From CAZVEE01 sp964625525 (lineage in GTDB: Bacteria > Pseudomonadota > Alphaproteobacteria > JAJFIK01), in the NCBI GenBank assembly GCA_964625525.1, contig CAZVEE010000014.1:1-53230 (forward strand): a stretch of DNA of 53,230 bases. Direction: 5' to 3'. The notes under the pieces were generated by a model. The model was not told where the DNA came from, did no database searches, and saw nothing but the letters and a program-made list of their open reading frames with translations. A program made the position numbers and the translations under genes. Positions within the stretch are counted from its first letter, which is position 1. Each line of letters opens with the position of its first letter. This document shows, piece after piece, positions 27,624 through 35,722 of this stretch.

Positions 27624-28871
27624 TTACAGGCGTATGGTCACATTCTCCAGCCGGCGAATGCCGGTGGCCAAGGCTTCGAAATTGGGCAGGCCCCCGCTGA
27701 GCTGCATATGCGGCACCCGCTCTGCCATCACATCAAGCGCTTCTTCCAGTTCCGTGCGCGCCAGCGCTTCGCCCAGGCACCGGTGCGGACCGCCGCCAAA
27801 GCCAATGGAGCCGCGCGCCAGATCGGTGCGCGTGATGGTGAACTGGTCCGGATCCGCATAGCGGGCCGGATCCCGCTGGGCGGCGGCCATGTTCATCACA
27901 ATGATGGAATTCTCGGGGATCTCCACCTGGGCAATGGTCATGGCCGTGTTGGTGATGCGCGGCAGCGACGCCACTGTCGGCTCATACCGCAGGCTTTCAT
28001 CCACGGCATTCTTCAGAAGGTCCCGCTGGTTGACCAGCAACTCCCACTGGTCCCGATACTGCAACAGCAGGGTGACAGCCACTGACAGCGCCGTGCGCGT
28101 GGTATCGCTACCCGCGAAAATCAACCCCAGGATCTGGGCGCTCAATTCCTCTTCCGAGTACGCCCCGGTCTCATCGATGATGCTGATCAGCTGGCTGAGG
28201 AAATCGTCTCGTGGTGCTCCCCGGCGCTCCACGACCAGCCCATGCGCATAAGCGCTGAGGTTGCGCACCGCGTCGTCCACCTCTGGGCGCAACTCTTCGG
28301 GCAACTCACTAAAGGCATAGCCCAGCGTGTCCGCCCAGCGCTTGAAGACGGGAATATCCGCCTGCGGCACGCCCAGCACTTCACAGATGGTGCGCACTGG
28401 CAATTGGCTGGCGAAGCGGTCGATGAAATCCACGTCGCCGCCACCGGCCATCTCGTCCACCAGGTCTTCGGCCAGCGCGCGCACGCGGGGGCGCAGCTTG
28501 GCAATCAGCGGGAAGGAAAATGTCCGCTGCAAGGGCGCGCGCAAGCGTGTGTGCCGCTCTCCATTGGCTGTCAGCACGATCAGGTTCCACCAGTCATAAA
28601 GCGGGCCGCTGGTGATGTTGCGGATCTCCATCACTTCCTTGCCGAACTGGCGTGTGTTGGGATGCTTGATGAGCGTGTCCACCAGATGAAAGCGCAGGAT
28701 CCAGGTGACGAAGGGCCGGTGGATCACGTCATGGGAGCGCGCCAGCAGCCGCGCCCAGCCATGGGAATCCTGCACGAACGTGTCGTCACTGGGCATGCGC
28801 CCGTCCCAGTCCTGCGGCGCGGGGGCTTTGCCCACGGCTGGTCCCAGGCGTTCAGCACTCCATTGGCTCAT
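27624..28871 (-). CDS. Cytochrome P450
   Basis: The product is 415 residues, the normal size of a soluble bacterial P450. The I-helix oxygen-activation motif is GLIFAGSDTTR, the K-helix ExxR is DESLRYEP, and the haem loop is FGFGGGPHRCLGE-like (IGFGGGPHRCLGEAL) with the ligand Cys near residue 365. Distal and substrate regions are not diagnostic, so the substrate is unknown; CYP family numbers need an alignment. No ferredoxin or ferredoxin reductase gene is nearby, so electrons must come from elsewhere. A promoter with a palindrome in its spacer is predicted upstream. Confidence 0.95.
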   Translation of the reverse strand: MSQWSAERLGPAVGKAPAPQDWDGRMPSDDTFVQDSHGWARLLARSHDVIHRPFVTWILRFHLVDTLIKHPNTRQFGKEVMEIRNITSGPLYDWWNLIVLTANGERHTRLRAPLQRTFSFPLIAKLRPRVRALAEDLVDEMAGGGDVDFIDRFASQLPVRTICEVLGVPQADIPVFKRWADTLGYAFSELPEELRPEVDDAVRNLSAYAHGLVVERRGAPRDDFLSQLISIIDETGAYSEEELSAQILGLIFAGSDTTRTALSVAVTLLLQYRDQWELLVNQRDLLKNAVDESLRYEPTVASLPRITNTAMTIAQVEIPENSIIVMNMAAAQRDPARYADPDQFTITRTDLARGSIGFGGGPHRCLGEALARTELEEALDVMAERVPHMQLSGGLPNFEALATGIRRLENVTIRL

Positions 28872-28940
28872 GATGTCCTGTCTCCCCCTGCTTTGTGGCG
28901 CCGCGCGACACTTTAAATGGATAATTTGTCAGTTTTGTCG

Positions 28941-28969
28941 ATCATACCGCAAGGGTTCCCTTACGGAAA
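28941..28969 (-). promoter_or_regulatory. P450 promoter with palindrome in the spacer
   Basis: On the minus strand TATGAT (28946-28941) is a good -10, with TTTCCG (28969-28964, weak -35) exactly 17 bases upstream. The 20-bp imperfect palindrome CCGCAAGGGTTCCCTTACGG (28947-28966, nine of ten pairs except one mismatch and the centre) fills the spacer. A repressor bound there would block polymerase. The P450 start is about 70 bases downstream. Which regulator binds is unknown. Confidence 0.45.
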
Positions 28970-29080
28970 GTCGGTCAAGGGGTTTGCCGTGGCGATTGAC
29001 CCCGACTAGGCGAACCCTGACAAAATGACCTGGAAAGTGGTAGGGCGTAAGGGAAGACTCAGAAGGGGGACCAAAGACCG

Positions 29081-30532
29081 ATGAGCCGCCAACCGCACAA
29101 GCCGACGCCCACGGGCCATCCGCAGCCTGAGTCCTTCTGGAGCGTTCTCGGCGAGTATTACACGCGCGCCCGCGAGATTTTCAGCGGTGAGGTGGACGTG
29201 CTCAATGCCCCGCCGGGTCAGAAATTCGCGGTGAAGACGGCGCTCATCGTGCGCGGCCTGTCGGTGGATCTGGCCAGCGGGCGCTTCAATCTCTGGGCCA
29301 TGAGCCTCGTCTACACCACGCTTTTGTCGTTGGTGCCGCTCCTGGCCATCAGCTTTTCCGTGCTCAAGGGTTTCGGCGCGCACAATCAGATCCGCCCCTT
29401 TTTGCTTAATGCGCTCGCCACATTGGGCGACAAGGCGGAGGATGTGACCGACCAGATCGTGGCCTTTGTCGACAACACGCAGGTGGGGGTCCTGGGGTTC
29501 ATCGGCGTGGCGTTCCTGTTCTACACCGTGCTGTCCTTGATGCAGAAAGTGGAGGAGGCGTTCAACGCGGTCTGGCGGGTCAACCGTAAACGCTCCTGGA
29601 CTCAGCAATTCCGTGATTATCTCAGCGTCATTGTCGTGGGGCCGGCGTTGATCTTCCTGTCGCTGGGTGCGGTGGCGAGTATCATCGGCGATCCGGCGCT
29701 GGAGACGGTCTCGCGTTCCCCCTTTCTGACCCAAGTGCTGGAATTTCTCCGCACGCTTTTGCCCACGGTGCTGGTGATCATCGCCTTCACCTTCATTTAT
29801 ATTTTCACGCCGAACACGCCGGTGCATGTGCGCTCGGCCATGATCGGCGGCACGGTGGCGGGCATTTTGTGGAATGTGCTGGGGTGGATCTTCGCTGCCT
29901 TCGTGGCCACGTCGGTCAGCTACTCGACCATTTATTCTGGCTTTGCCACGCCGATCATCTTCATGGTCTGGCTTTACATGGGCTGGTTGATCCTGCTCAT
30001 CGGTGCGACCATCGCCTTTTACCATCAGAACCCGGATTATGCCTTACAAGGCGGGGCCGAGGTCGATCTGAGCAATCGCGCGAAGGAGCGCCTGTCGGTT
30101 CTGGTGGCCGCCGAAGTGGGCCGCGGTCTCTACGAGCCCGGCGAACCGGTGACAGTGGATGCCATATCGCGCCGCCTCAAGGTTCCCATGACGGCCCTTA
30201 ATGTGATCATCGATATTCTGGAGCAGGGCGGTGTGATCACCGAGACCGGTCACAATCCGCCCCGCTATGTGCCCGCCCGTCCTTGGGATACCACCAAGGT
30301 CAAGGACCTGATCGGCCTGGTGCGGACCTCTGGCGTGCGCCCGCCGGTCGATATGGGATCCGTCATGTCCTCCACGCGCATCAATGAGGTGTTCTCGGGC
30401 ATCGAGGAGGCTATTGCCTCGGCCGCCGGGGATCTGACCCTCAAGGATCTTGCCATTGATGGCGGCGTGGCGGAGCCGGCTCCCGCCGATACGGTGGCCA
30501 CGGCGGGGGATCGCAGCCCCACCGACACATGA
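29081..30532 (+). CDS. YihY/BrkB family inner-membrane protein with C-terminal winged helix
   Basis: The product is 483 residues. The YihY (BrkB) core covers about residues 60-325: LWAMSLVYTTLLSLVPLLAI, then four more long helices and the signature GFATPIIFMVWLYMGWLILLIGA. About 60 residues further a winged-helix-like segment appears (VDAISRRLKVPMTALNVIID, LEQGGVITET), a C-terminal extension seen in part of this family. The biochemical role of YihY proteins is not established; old names (ribonuclease BN, Bordetella serum resistance) are unreliable. It is divergent from the P450 gene and followed by the CaCA antiporter. Confidence 0.9.
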   Translation: MSRQPHKPTPTGHPQPESFWSVLGEYYTRAREIFSGEVDVLNAPPGQKFAVKTALIVRGLSVDLASGRFNLWAMSLVYTTLLSLVPLLAISFSVLKGFGAHNQIRPFLLNALATLGDKAEDVTDQIVAFVDNTQVGVLGFIGVAFLFYTVLSLMQKVEEAFNAVWRVNRKRSWTQQFRDYLSVIVVGPALIFLSLGAVASIIGDPALETVSRSPFLTQVLEFLRTLLPTVLVIIAFTFIYIFTPNTPVHVRSAMIGGTVAGILWNVLGWIFAAFVATSVSYSTIYSGFATPIIFMVWLYMGWLILLIGATIAFYHQNPDYALQGGAEVDLSNRAKERLSVLVAAEVGRGLYEPGEPVTVDAISRRLKVPMTALNVIIDILEQGGVITETGHNPPRYVPARPWDTTKVKDLIGLVRTSGVRPPVDMGSVMSSTRINEVFSGIEEAIASAAGDLTLKDLAIDGGVAEPAPADTVATAGDRSPTDT

Positions 30533-30543
30533 CTGCAACATGC

Positions 30544-30573
30544 CCCTGGTTCACTCTCATGGCATAACCAGGG
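30544..30573 (+). other. Stem-loop before the antiporter start
   Basis: CCCTGGTT (30544-30551) pairs perfectly with AACCAGGG (30566-30573) across a 14-base loop in the 49-base gap before the antiporter ATG at 30582. The right arm runs into the ribosome site GGGAGGGGG, so the structure could lower translation. It has no U-tract and is unlikely to terminate. Confidence 0.35.
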
Positions 30574-30581
30574 AGGGGGCC

Positions 30582-31637
30582 ATGGCAGGTCTTGGCGAAG
30601 TCTCCGGCGTGGCCGGGATCGTGCTGTCGGTCGGGCTGTTGAGCCTCGGTCTCGCACTGCTTGTTTACTGCGGAGATTATCTGGTCTCTGGCGCGGTGAA
30701 AGTGGCAGCGTCCCTGAACGTTCCGTCCTTCGTGATCGGCTTGACCATCGTGGCCTTTGGCACCTCCGCGCCGGAGCTGTTTGTTGCCGTCGAGGCCGCT
30801 CTTTTTGGTCAGGACGATCTGGTCTTCGGCAATGTGATCGGCAGTAATATCTGCAACATCCTGTTGGTGCTGGGATTGCCGGCGCTGCTTTACTCCCTCT
30901 CCAGTGAGATCAAGGGCTTGGCGCTCGGCACGTTCCTGATGCTCACCTCAACGGCGCTGTTCGTGTTGTTCTTCTATAGGGGCAATGACATCAGCCACTG
31001 GGAGGCGCTGGGCCTCCTGGTCCTGCTGGCGGCTTTCTTGGCCGTCTCCGCCAGCCAGTCGGGCGCGGAGGATGATGTGGAGGAGCTGGCGGCCGAAGAG
31101 CTGCCCTTCGGCCTGGAGAGCACCACCCGCAACAGTCTGTTGGTCATTGTGGGCGCGACGCTCGGATTGATGCTCGGCGCTGATCTGACCGTCACCAATG
31201 CCGTGGCGCTCAGTCAGCGCATTCCCGGCGTGTCTCCGGAATTGGTTGGTCTGACCATTGTCGCCATCGGCACATCCTTGCCGGAACTGGCGTGCACCAT
31301 GGCCGCGGCCCGGCGCAAGGCGTTCGGCCTCGGTTTCGGTAATATCATCGGCAGCAACATCTTCAATATCCACGCGATCCTGGGCGTAGCGGCGTTGTTC
31401 TCCCTGGATGGCTTGAAGATCATGCCGGCGGCCGATGGCGCGGATCACATGATCTATGGGGACATTGTCATCATGTTCGCCGCCACCGGTCTCGGCGCCT
31501 TCTACATTCTCGGCCGCGACCCGTCCGAGCCTCAGATCGACCGCCTCTCTGGCCTATTCCTGTTTGTTCTGTACTTGTGCTACGTGGCGTATCTGGTGCT
31601 CAATGCCATTGCAGCGGCCGCCCCGGCCGCGGCCTGA
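30582..31637 (+). CDS. CaCA family calcium/sodium antiporter (YrbG-like)
   Basis: The product is 351 residues with about ten membrane helices. Both alpha repeats are plain: VAFGTSAPELFVAVEAAL with GNVIGSNICNILLVLG, and VAIGTSLPELACTMAAARR with GNIIGSNIFNIHAILG. These GTSxPE and GSN motifs bind the transported cations. An acidic cytosolic loop (GAEDDVEELAAEE) separates the halves. The ATG at 30582 has the strong ribosome site GGGAGGGGG; the open frame upstream is not coding. The family exchanges Ca2+ for Na+ or H+. The GNAT gene follows after 13 bases, suggesting one transcript. Confidence 0.93.
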   Translation: MAGLGEVSGVAGIVLSVGLLSLGLALLVYCGDYLVSGAVKVAASLNVPSFVIGLTIVAFGTSAPELFVAVEAALFGQDDLVFGNVIGSNICNILLVLGLPALLYSLSSEIKGLALGTFLMLTSTALFVLFFYRGNDISHWEALGLLVLLAAFLAVSASQSGAEDDVEELAAEELPFGLESTTRNSLLVIVGATLGLMLGADLTVTNAVALSQRIPGVSPELVGLTIVAIGTSLPELACTMAAARRKAFGLGFGNIIGSNIFNIHAILGVAALFSLDGLKIMPAADGADHMIYGDIVIMFAATGLGAFYILGRDPSEPQIDRLSGLFLFVLYLCYVAYLVLNAIAAAAPAAA

Positions 31638-31650
31638 CGGAGGCCCGGCC

Positions 31651-32250
31651 ATGGCGGACGGCATTCGGGATTTGGGTGTGCATGAGGCGGATTTGATCGG
31701 CCGTATCATCGCCGCCGGCTTTCACGATGACCCCGTGATGTGTTGGTGTTTGAACGGGACGGGCGCCATCGCGCCGCTCAATGCGGTCCTCGCCCGAGAG
31801 ATCTATCTGGCGCAGGGCTTTGGCCATTGCACCGAGGATAACCGCTCCGGCACGCTGTGGCTGAAGCCCGGCAAAGCCGGAGGGCTGTCTTTCATGGCCA
31901 CGCTGGAGCTGTCTTGGCACCTGCTGCGCCATGGCGGGGTGACCGCGCTGCGCCGAGGCCCGGCGGTCGGGGACTTCATGACCCGCACCAAGCCGACAGA
32001 GCCGCACTATTACCTCTACTCCATCTCCGTGGATCCGGCCTCGCAGGGCAAAGGCGTGGGGGGGCGGTTGCTGCGCGCCGGCCTGGCGCTCGCGGACGCC
32101 GATGGCATGCCGGCTTATCTGGAGAACTCCAAAGAACGGAATTTGCCCTTCTACCGGGCCAATGGCTTTGAGGTCTTGGAGAAAGTGCATCCGCTGCCGG
32201 GCTGCCCGCCTTTGTGGCAGATGCTGCGCCCGGCGCAGCGCGCGTCCTAG
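31651..32250 (+). CDS. GNAT family N-acetyltransferase
   Basis: The product is 199 residues. The acetyl-CoA-binding motif A is seen at about 130-150 (ISVDPASQGKGVGGRLLRAG) followed by AYLENSKERNLPFYRANGF, the usual motif B. The N-terminal part (IIAAGFHDDPVMCWCL) resembles the puromycin-acetyltransferase-like GNAT subgroup. Substrate is unknown. The ATG at 31651 follows a GGAGG-type site. Its TAG stop overlaps that of the convergent gene within CTAG. Confidence 0.88.
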   Translation: MADGIRDLGVHEADLIGRIIAAGFHDDPVMCWCLNGTGAIAPLNAVLAREIYLAQGFGHCTEDNRSGTLWLKPGKAGGLSFMATLELSWHLLRHGGVTALRRGPAVGDFMTRTKPTEPHYYLYSISVDPASQGKGVGGRLLRAGLALADADGMPAYLENSKERNLPFYRANGFEVLEKVHPLPGCPPLWQMLRPAQRAS

Positions 32251-32597
32251 CGGTGCGGATCGTAAAGACGGCGCTCAAACATCAGTTTGGTGCCACCATT
32301 GCTGGTCGCAAACAGGCCCCAGATCAGCAGCACGCCCGCCAAAATACCGTAGCCCGTGAGCAGCGCCGCGATACCCCAGCAGATTGCGGCCACGCCCACG
32401 GTGCTCTCGATCACGGCGATGCCTTTGGCGATGAACATGCCCACATTCACCCGCTGCCACCAGGCGAACTCGGTGACGACCGTGGCGATCAGGATGGACC
32501 CGATCGTGAGTGCAAGCGTGGCCCATGACGACATGGCCTGCGACCCTTTCTCCGCGCGGGCGATCTGGTCCCGCCGCTTTTCGGTCTGTGAGGGCAT
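32247..32597 (-). CDS. Small inner-membrane protein of unknown family
   Basis: The product is 116 residues from the ATG at 32597 (GGGAGGGG immediately upstream, close spacing); the ATG at 32534 (MSSWATLAL) is a possible alternative start. Three hydrophobic stretches are visible (LALTIGSILIATVVTEFAWW, GIAVIESTVGVAAICWGIAALL, GILAGVLLIWGLFA) with a charged C-terminus (MFERRLYDPHR). No family is recognised. It converges on the GNAT gene with overlapping stop codons. Confidence 0.6.
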   Translation of the reverse strand: MPSQTEKRRDQIARAEKGSQAMSSWATLALTIGSILIATVVTEFAWWQRVNVGMFIAKGIAVIESTVGVAAICWGIAALLTGYGILAGVLLIWGLFATSNGGTKLMFERRLYDPHR

Positions 32598-32670
32598 CCC
32601 CTCCCGTGGTACGTCCAACGCATCAGGCCCAAAAAAGACCTTGACAAAGCCTAGCACAGCTTTCCCGTGA

Positions 32671-32959
32671 GACCTAACGGCGAAAAACTGAGGCACTCCT
32701 CAGCCGTTTGAGCGCCGGCCCCGCCACGGTCGGCGATCTGGCCGAGCCCTTTGATATGGCCCTGCCATCCTTGCGTCAGCACCTGAACGTCCTGGAGAAG
32801 AGCGGCCTCATCCGTACACGCAAGAACGGGCGCGTGCGCATGCGCGACCGGGCGCCCGCTGCGTTGGGCACCGCCCAGCACTGGATCGCCGCCCAACGCC
32901 GGGTCTGGGAGGACTGCCTGGACCGGCTCGATGGCTATCAAGAGGACGCCGTCCGATGA
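32671..32959 (+). pseudogene. ArsR family regulator, N-terminus lost and frameshifted
   Basis: The readable part (from about 32708) is the second half of an ArsR/SmtB winged helix: SAGPATVGDLAEPFDMALP, then SLRQHLNVLEKSGLIRTRKN and the wing RVRMRD, ending RRVWEDCLDRLDGY. In full-length relatives about 30 residues precede this (start, dimer helix, DPTRRAIL). Here the DNA just upstream still spells RRKTEALLSRL in frame, but a TAA and a shift in the expected DPTRR codons (32671-32682) cut it off. No good start codon or ribosome site remains. It overlaps the SRPBCC remnant by four bases, the usual coupling of such pairs. Confidence 0.65.
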
Positions 32960-33170
32960 CTGACCCTCAGTCCACAGCGAATGACATGCATGATCTCACC
33001 CTGACTGGCACTTTTGCTGCGCCTCGCGCGCTGGTGTGCAAGGCGTAGGCCGACACGGAGCATCTCATCAGCAGGCACTGACCTCGCAAGCATCGCCGGA
33101 CATGCATCGCCACAGATGCATCGGGATGGGTGGGGCGAGGTGCGGGATGGGTTGGAACGGCCGCTGGGCC
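32956..33170 (+). pseudogene. SRPBCC (AHSA1-like) protein remnant
   Basis: The frame begins MTDPQSTANDMHDLTLTGTF, then AAPRALVCKA, exactly how ArsR-linked SRPBCC/AHSA1 proteins start. A TAG at 33046-33048 replaces the Trp expected after KA, and the frame then reads ADTEHLISRH before a second stop. A short piece near 33119-33160 in another frame (GWGEVRDGLE) resembles the C-terminal helix of the family. More than half of the gene is missing. ArsR-SRPBCC pairs are a common two-gene unit; both members are dead here. Confidence 0.6.
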
Positions 33171-33243
33171 TGGAACCTGGTACCAGCCGGGGGGGCGGCC
33201 GGTCGGACGGTCCCGGAGCGGTAAGGCCCCGGGACCGTAAGCG

Positions 33244-33516
33244 TCATAACCGTCGGATGATCCCGATCAGGATCAACAGCACCACCGCACCACTAACGGC
33301 GATAATGGCGAACCACAATACCGGATGAATGCCGGCGGGCTGGGCGATCTGCAAAAGATCGAACACGAAATATCCGACAAAGGCGCCGATCACACCAATC
33401 ACGATGTTACCGAACGCACTGCCGTCACCGCCGCGCACGATCAGCGATGCCAGCCAGCCGGCGATACCACCGACAATCAGGATCACGAGAATATTGATCA
33501 GATCCGCTTGGTCCAT
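33244..33516 (-). CDS. GlsB/YeaQ/YmgE family stress membrane protein
   Basis: The product is 90 residues with three hydrophobic segments and the family glycine pattern (IVGGIAGWLASLIVRG, NIVIGVIGAFVGYFVF). These transglycosylase-associated or GlsB-like proteins are small stress-induced inner-membrane proteins whose activity is not settled. The start at 33516 has an AAGGAGG-like site just upstream. Monocistronic. Confidence 0.9.
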   Translation of the reverse strand: MDQADLINILVILIVGGIAGWLASLIVRGGDGSAFGNIVIGVIGAFVGYFVFDLLQIAQPAGIHPVLWFAIIAVSGAVVLLILIGIIRRL

Positions 33517-33650
33517 GGGTTTGCCCCCTCCTTTCTGGGTCTTTCCGGATGCCGCGCCCTGCGGCCATCCGTCGCCATCCTAACCCGTTCGGGCGCGTTC
33601 GCCCAGAGCCGGACACCAGAGCCGGACAAATGAGGACGGCAGCCAGGGGG

Positions 33651-35021
33651 TCACGCGGCGTAACGCGGCACACGCAGAGTCACGCCTGGACCCGGAGGGG
33701 GCACAATGGCAACCGGTCCGCCAGGAAGGCCCACGGCTGCGTGTGTGTGCGGTGCACTGGAGGCTGTGGGTCGTAGATCCGCAATCGGAATGGGGCCGAT
33801 GGCGCCCGTTTGCCAGAGCGCATTGCTAAAGGCGGGCGCTGCCGCGTAAAGGCGCAGTGAGACAGTGCCTTGTGGACCCGCCGACGGCAGCGGAATGGGC
33901 GAGCCCCCGGCCGCAACGGACCGCAAGGCCAACAGATCGCGGCCCACACACTCAGATCCGTGATTGCCCGCCGCCAGCAGGTCGCCAACCAGAGACTTGA
34001 GCGCCCGGCCGCTGTCCTGGATCAAAGCCAGATAGTGCTTGTACTGCGGATGTCCGAGCGGCCCGAATGTCTCGCCAGACAACAGGTCCGCAAACCCCAT
34101 AATCAGGTTCACCGGCGTGCGGGCCTCATGACCGATCCCGGCCAGCCACCGCGCGCGTCTCTCCTCGGCGCTATCAGCATCAGCCGGCGTCGCGTCGCTC
34201 AGGCGTACTGGCAAGGCGTCCGGATCGGTCGCCATCGGCGCAAGGCCGTCCTGGCTCGGATAGAGTGTCAGGTGCAGGGGCCGCGGCCGCCCGTCCGCAC
34301 CGGTCACTGTGATGGGCAGCAAGGCCGGGCGTCCACGGCGCGCTTCGGCCAAGGCGTCGGTCAGGCGATGGCGGGGTGTCCCTGCCATCAGCACACTGAG
34401 GGGAATTCCGATCAAGCCGCTGGGCACGCGTCCCAACAGCGGCCCCGCCGCGCCCGTTAGGGCCCGCACGACCCCATCGGCCGAGATGGTTCCGAATGCG
34501 GTCGCGGCTGCGGCCTCGTCCCGGTCCTGTTGCGTCTCGGGAAGCACACTGACCAGCCAGCGCGGCCCCAGCGTTCCCATTTGCGGGCCGTCCGCCTCCG
34601 GTACATGGACCCCATGCGTTAAAAGCGGCTGGACGTCGAGCCGCACGACGTGCTCGGGCCCGTCACCGGCCGTGAGCCGCACGCGCAGCGGCGCCAGCAG
34701 AGGCCCGTCCGCTGGCTTCTGATCCGCATCGGGACGGCTGGCGCGCAGCCGACTGCGCAGCCGGGCCGCGTCGTCCGCGTGGAGCACCCCGCTCAAGCCG
34801 TGGCGGGCAAGCGGTGACCCGGGCCGCTGGTCTGCGAATGCGGCTGCGGCCTTAAACGCGGGCGTGCTGCTCAGGATCCGGCCGGTGGCATCGACGAATG
34901 CGGCCGCACAGTCAACCGCGGCCAGGACCGCCGGACCCGGATCGCCGGGCGCGGCGCGCGGCGCCGTGGGCGCGGTCCGCGCCGGTAGGTCTTCTCCCAC
35001 AAATGCCCATTTCGCTGCCAT
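33651..35021 (-). CDS. PAS-HisKA protein without a recognisable ATPase domain
   Basis: The product is 456 residues from the ATG at 35021; a TTG at 35039 would add six residues, and neither has a clear ribosome site. Two PAS-like stretches lie in the first 300 residues (VDCAAAFVDATGRIL; TISADGVVRALTGAAG). A DivJ/PleC-type HisKA domain follows at about 305-355: GIGHEARTPVNLIMGFADLL, GPLGHPQYKHYLALIQDSG. After VGDLLAAGN there is no N, G1 or G2 box. The last 100 residues are Pro/Ala-rich and end GVTLRVPRYAA, which resembles only the last strand of an ATPase domain. Either the ATPase part has decayed or the protein is a dimerisation/phosphotransfer module served by another kinase. Confidence 0.72.
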   Translation of the reverse strand: MAAKWAFVGEDLPARTAPTAPRAAPGDPGPAVLAAVDCAAAFVDATGRILSSTPAFKAAAAFADQRPGSPLARHGLSGVLHADDAARLRSRLRASRPDADQKPADGPLLAPLRVRLTAGDGPEHVVRLDVQPLLTHGVHVPEADGPQMGTLGPRWLVSVLPETQQDRDEAAAATAFGTISADGVVRALTGAAGPLLGRVPSGLIGIPLSVLMAGTPRHRLTDALAEARRGRPALLPITVTGADGRPRPLHLTLYPSQDGLAPMATDPDALPVRLSDATPADADSAEERRARWLAGIGHEARTPVNLIMGFADLLSGETFGPLGHPQYKHYLALIQDSGRALKSLVGDLLAAGNHGSECVGRDLLALRSVAAGGSPIPLPSAGPQGTVSLRLYAAAPAFSNALWQTGAIGPIPIADLRPTASSAPHTHAAVGLPGGPVAIVPPPGPGVTLRVPRYAA

Positions 35022-35134
35022 GGCGCCAGGATGCGCCAACCGCGCTTAAGAAGCCTTTAGCGCGCGCCCCTCTCTGGTCTCCTGGGCACGAGTGGCTTAG
35101 AACGACATGGCAGCAAGCGAGAGCAGGGGTCACC

Positions 35135-35653
35135 ATGTCTGTCCCGCCCACCATCACGATCCGTCCCGCCTGGCCCAGCGAGGCCGCCGAGATCAGCGCC
35201 TTGGCGCTGCGCTCCAAAAGCCATTGGGGTTATGACGCGGCCTTTCTGGAGGCCTGCCGCAGCGACCTCAGCGTCACGCCCGAGACGATGCAACAGCACA
35301 TTGTGCGCGTGGGGGAAATCCGCGCGGGCGATGGTGACAGCGTCATGGGCGGCTTTTACACCCTGTCGCGGCGTGAAACGGCCGGGGCGCCCTGGTCTGT
35401 AGAGCATTTATTCGTCGATCCTCCGGCCATCGGCACCGGGCTCGGCGCGGCGCTCATGGATCATTTGAAGGCCAAGGCCCGGGCCGCCGGCGCCACGATG
35501 TTGGAGGTCGAATCCGATCCGCAGGCCGAAGGCTTCTATCAACGGATGGGTTTTGAACGGGTGGGCGAGGTGCCGTCGGCGTCGATCCCCGGGCGGGCCT
35601 TGCCCCTCATGACCTGCGCTCTGGTGGCGGCCGACCGTGGCCCGCAACTTTGA
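35135..35653 (+). CDS. GNAT family N-acetyltransferase
   Basis: The product is 172 residues. Motif A is VEHLFVDPPAIGTGLGAALM and motif B/C follows (GATMLEVESDPQAEGFYQRM, GFERVGEVPS). The start at 35135 is chosen because the upstream frame overlaps the neighbouring gene on the other strand and is not coding. Substrate is unknown. It precedes the pmbA-lipid A cluster by 69 bases and could share its promoter, but shows no functional link. Confidence 0.88.
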   Translation: MSVPPTITIRPAWPSEAAEISALALRSKSHWGYDAAFLEACRSDLSVTPETMQQHIVRVGEIRAGDGDSVMGGFYTLSRRETAGAPWSVEHLFVDPPAIGTGLGAALMDHLKAKARAAGATMLEVESDPQAEGFYQRMGFERVGEVPSASIPGRALPLMTCALVAADRGPQL

Positions 35654-35722
35654 CAGAATCAAAGCCCGCTTATAGGTCTTGCGCTTTGCACCGCGCGCCC
35701 GCGCGATTGAAAAGGATGTGCC

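Noticed and set aside
28926..29025. Inverted TTTGTCAG / CTGACAAA pair between the P450 and YihY genes
   Set aside because: The arms are 84 bases apart and only eight bases long; this is likely by chance in a region without other support.
33036..33328. Plus-strand frames between the SRPBCC remnant and the GlsB gene
   Set aside because: They overlap the decayed SRPBCC sequence or lie opposite the GlsB gene and have no family resemblance.
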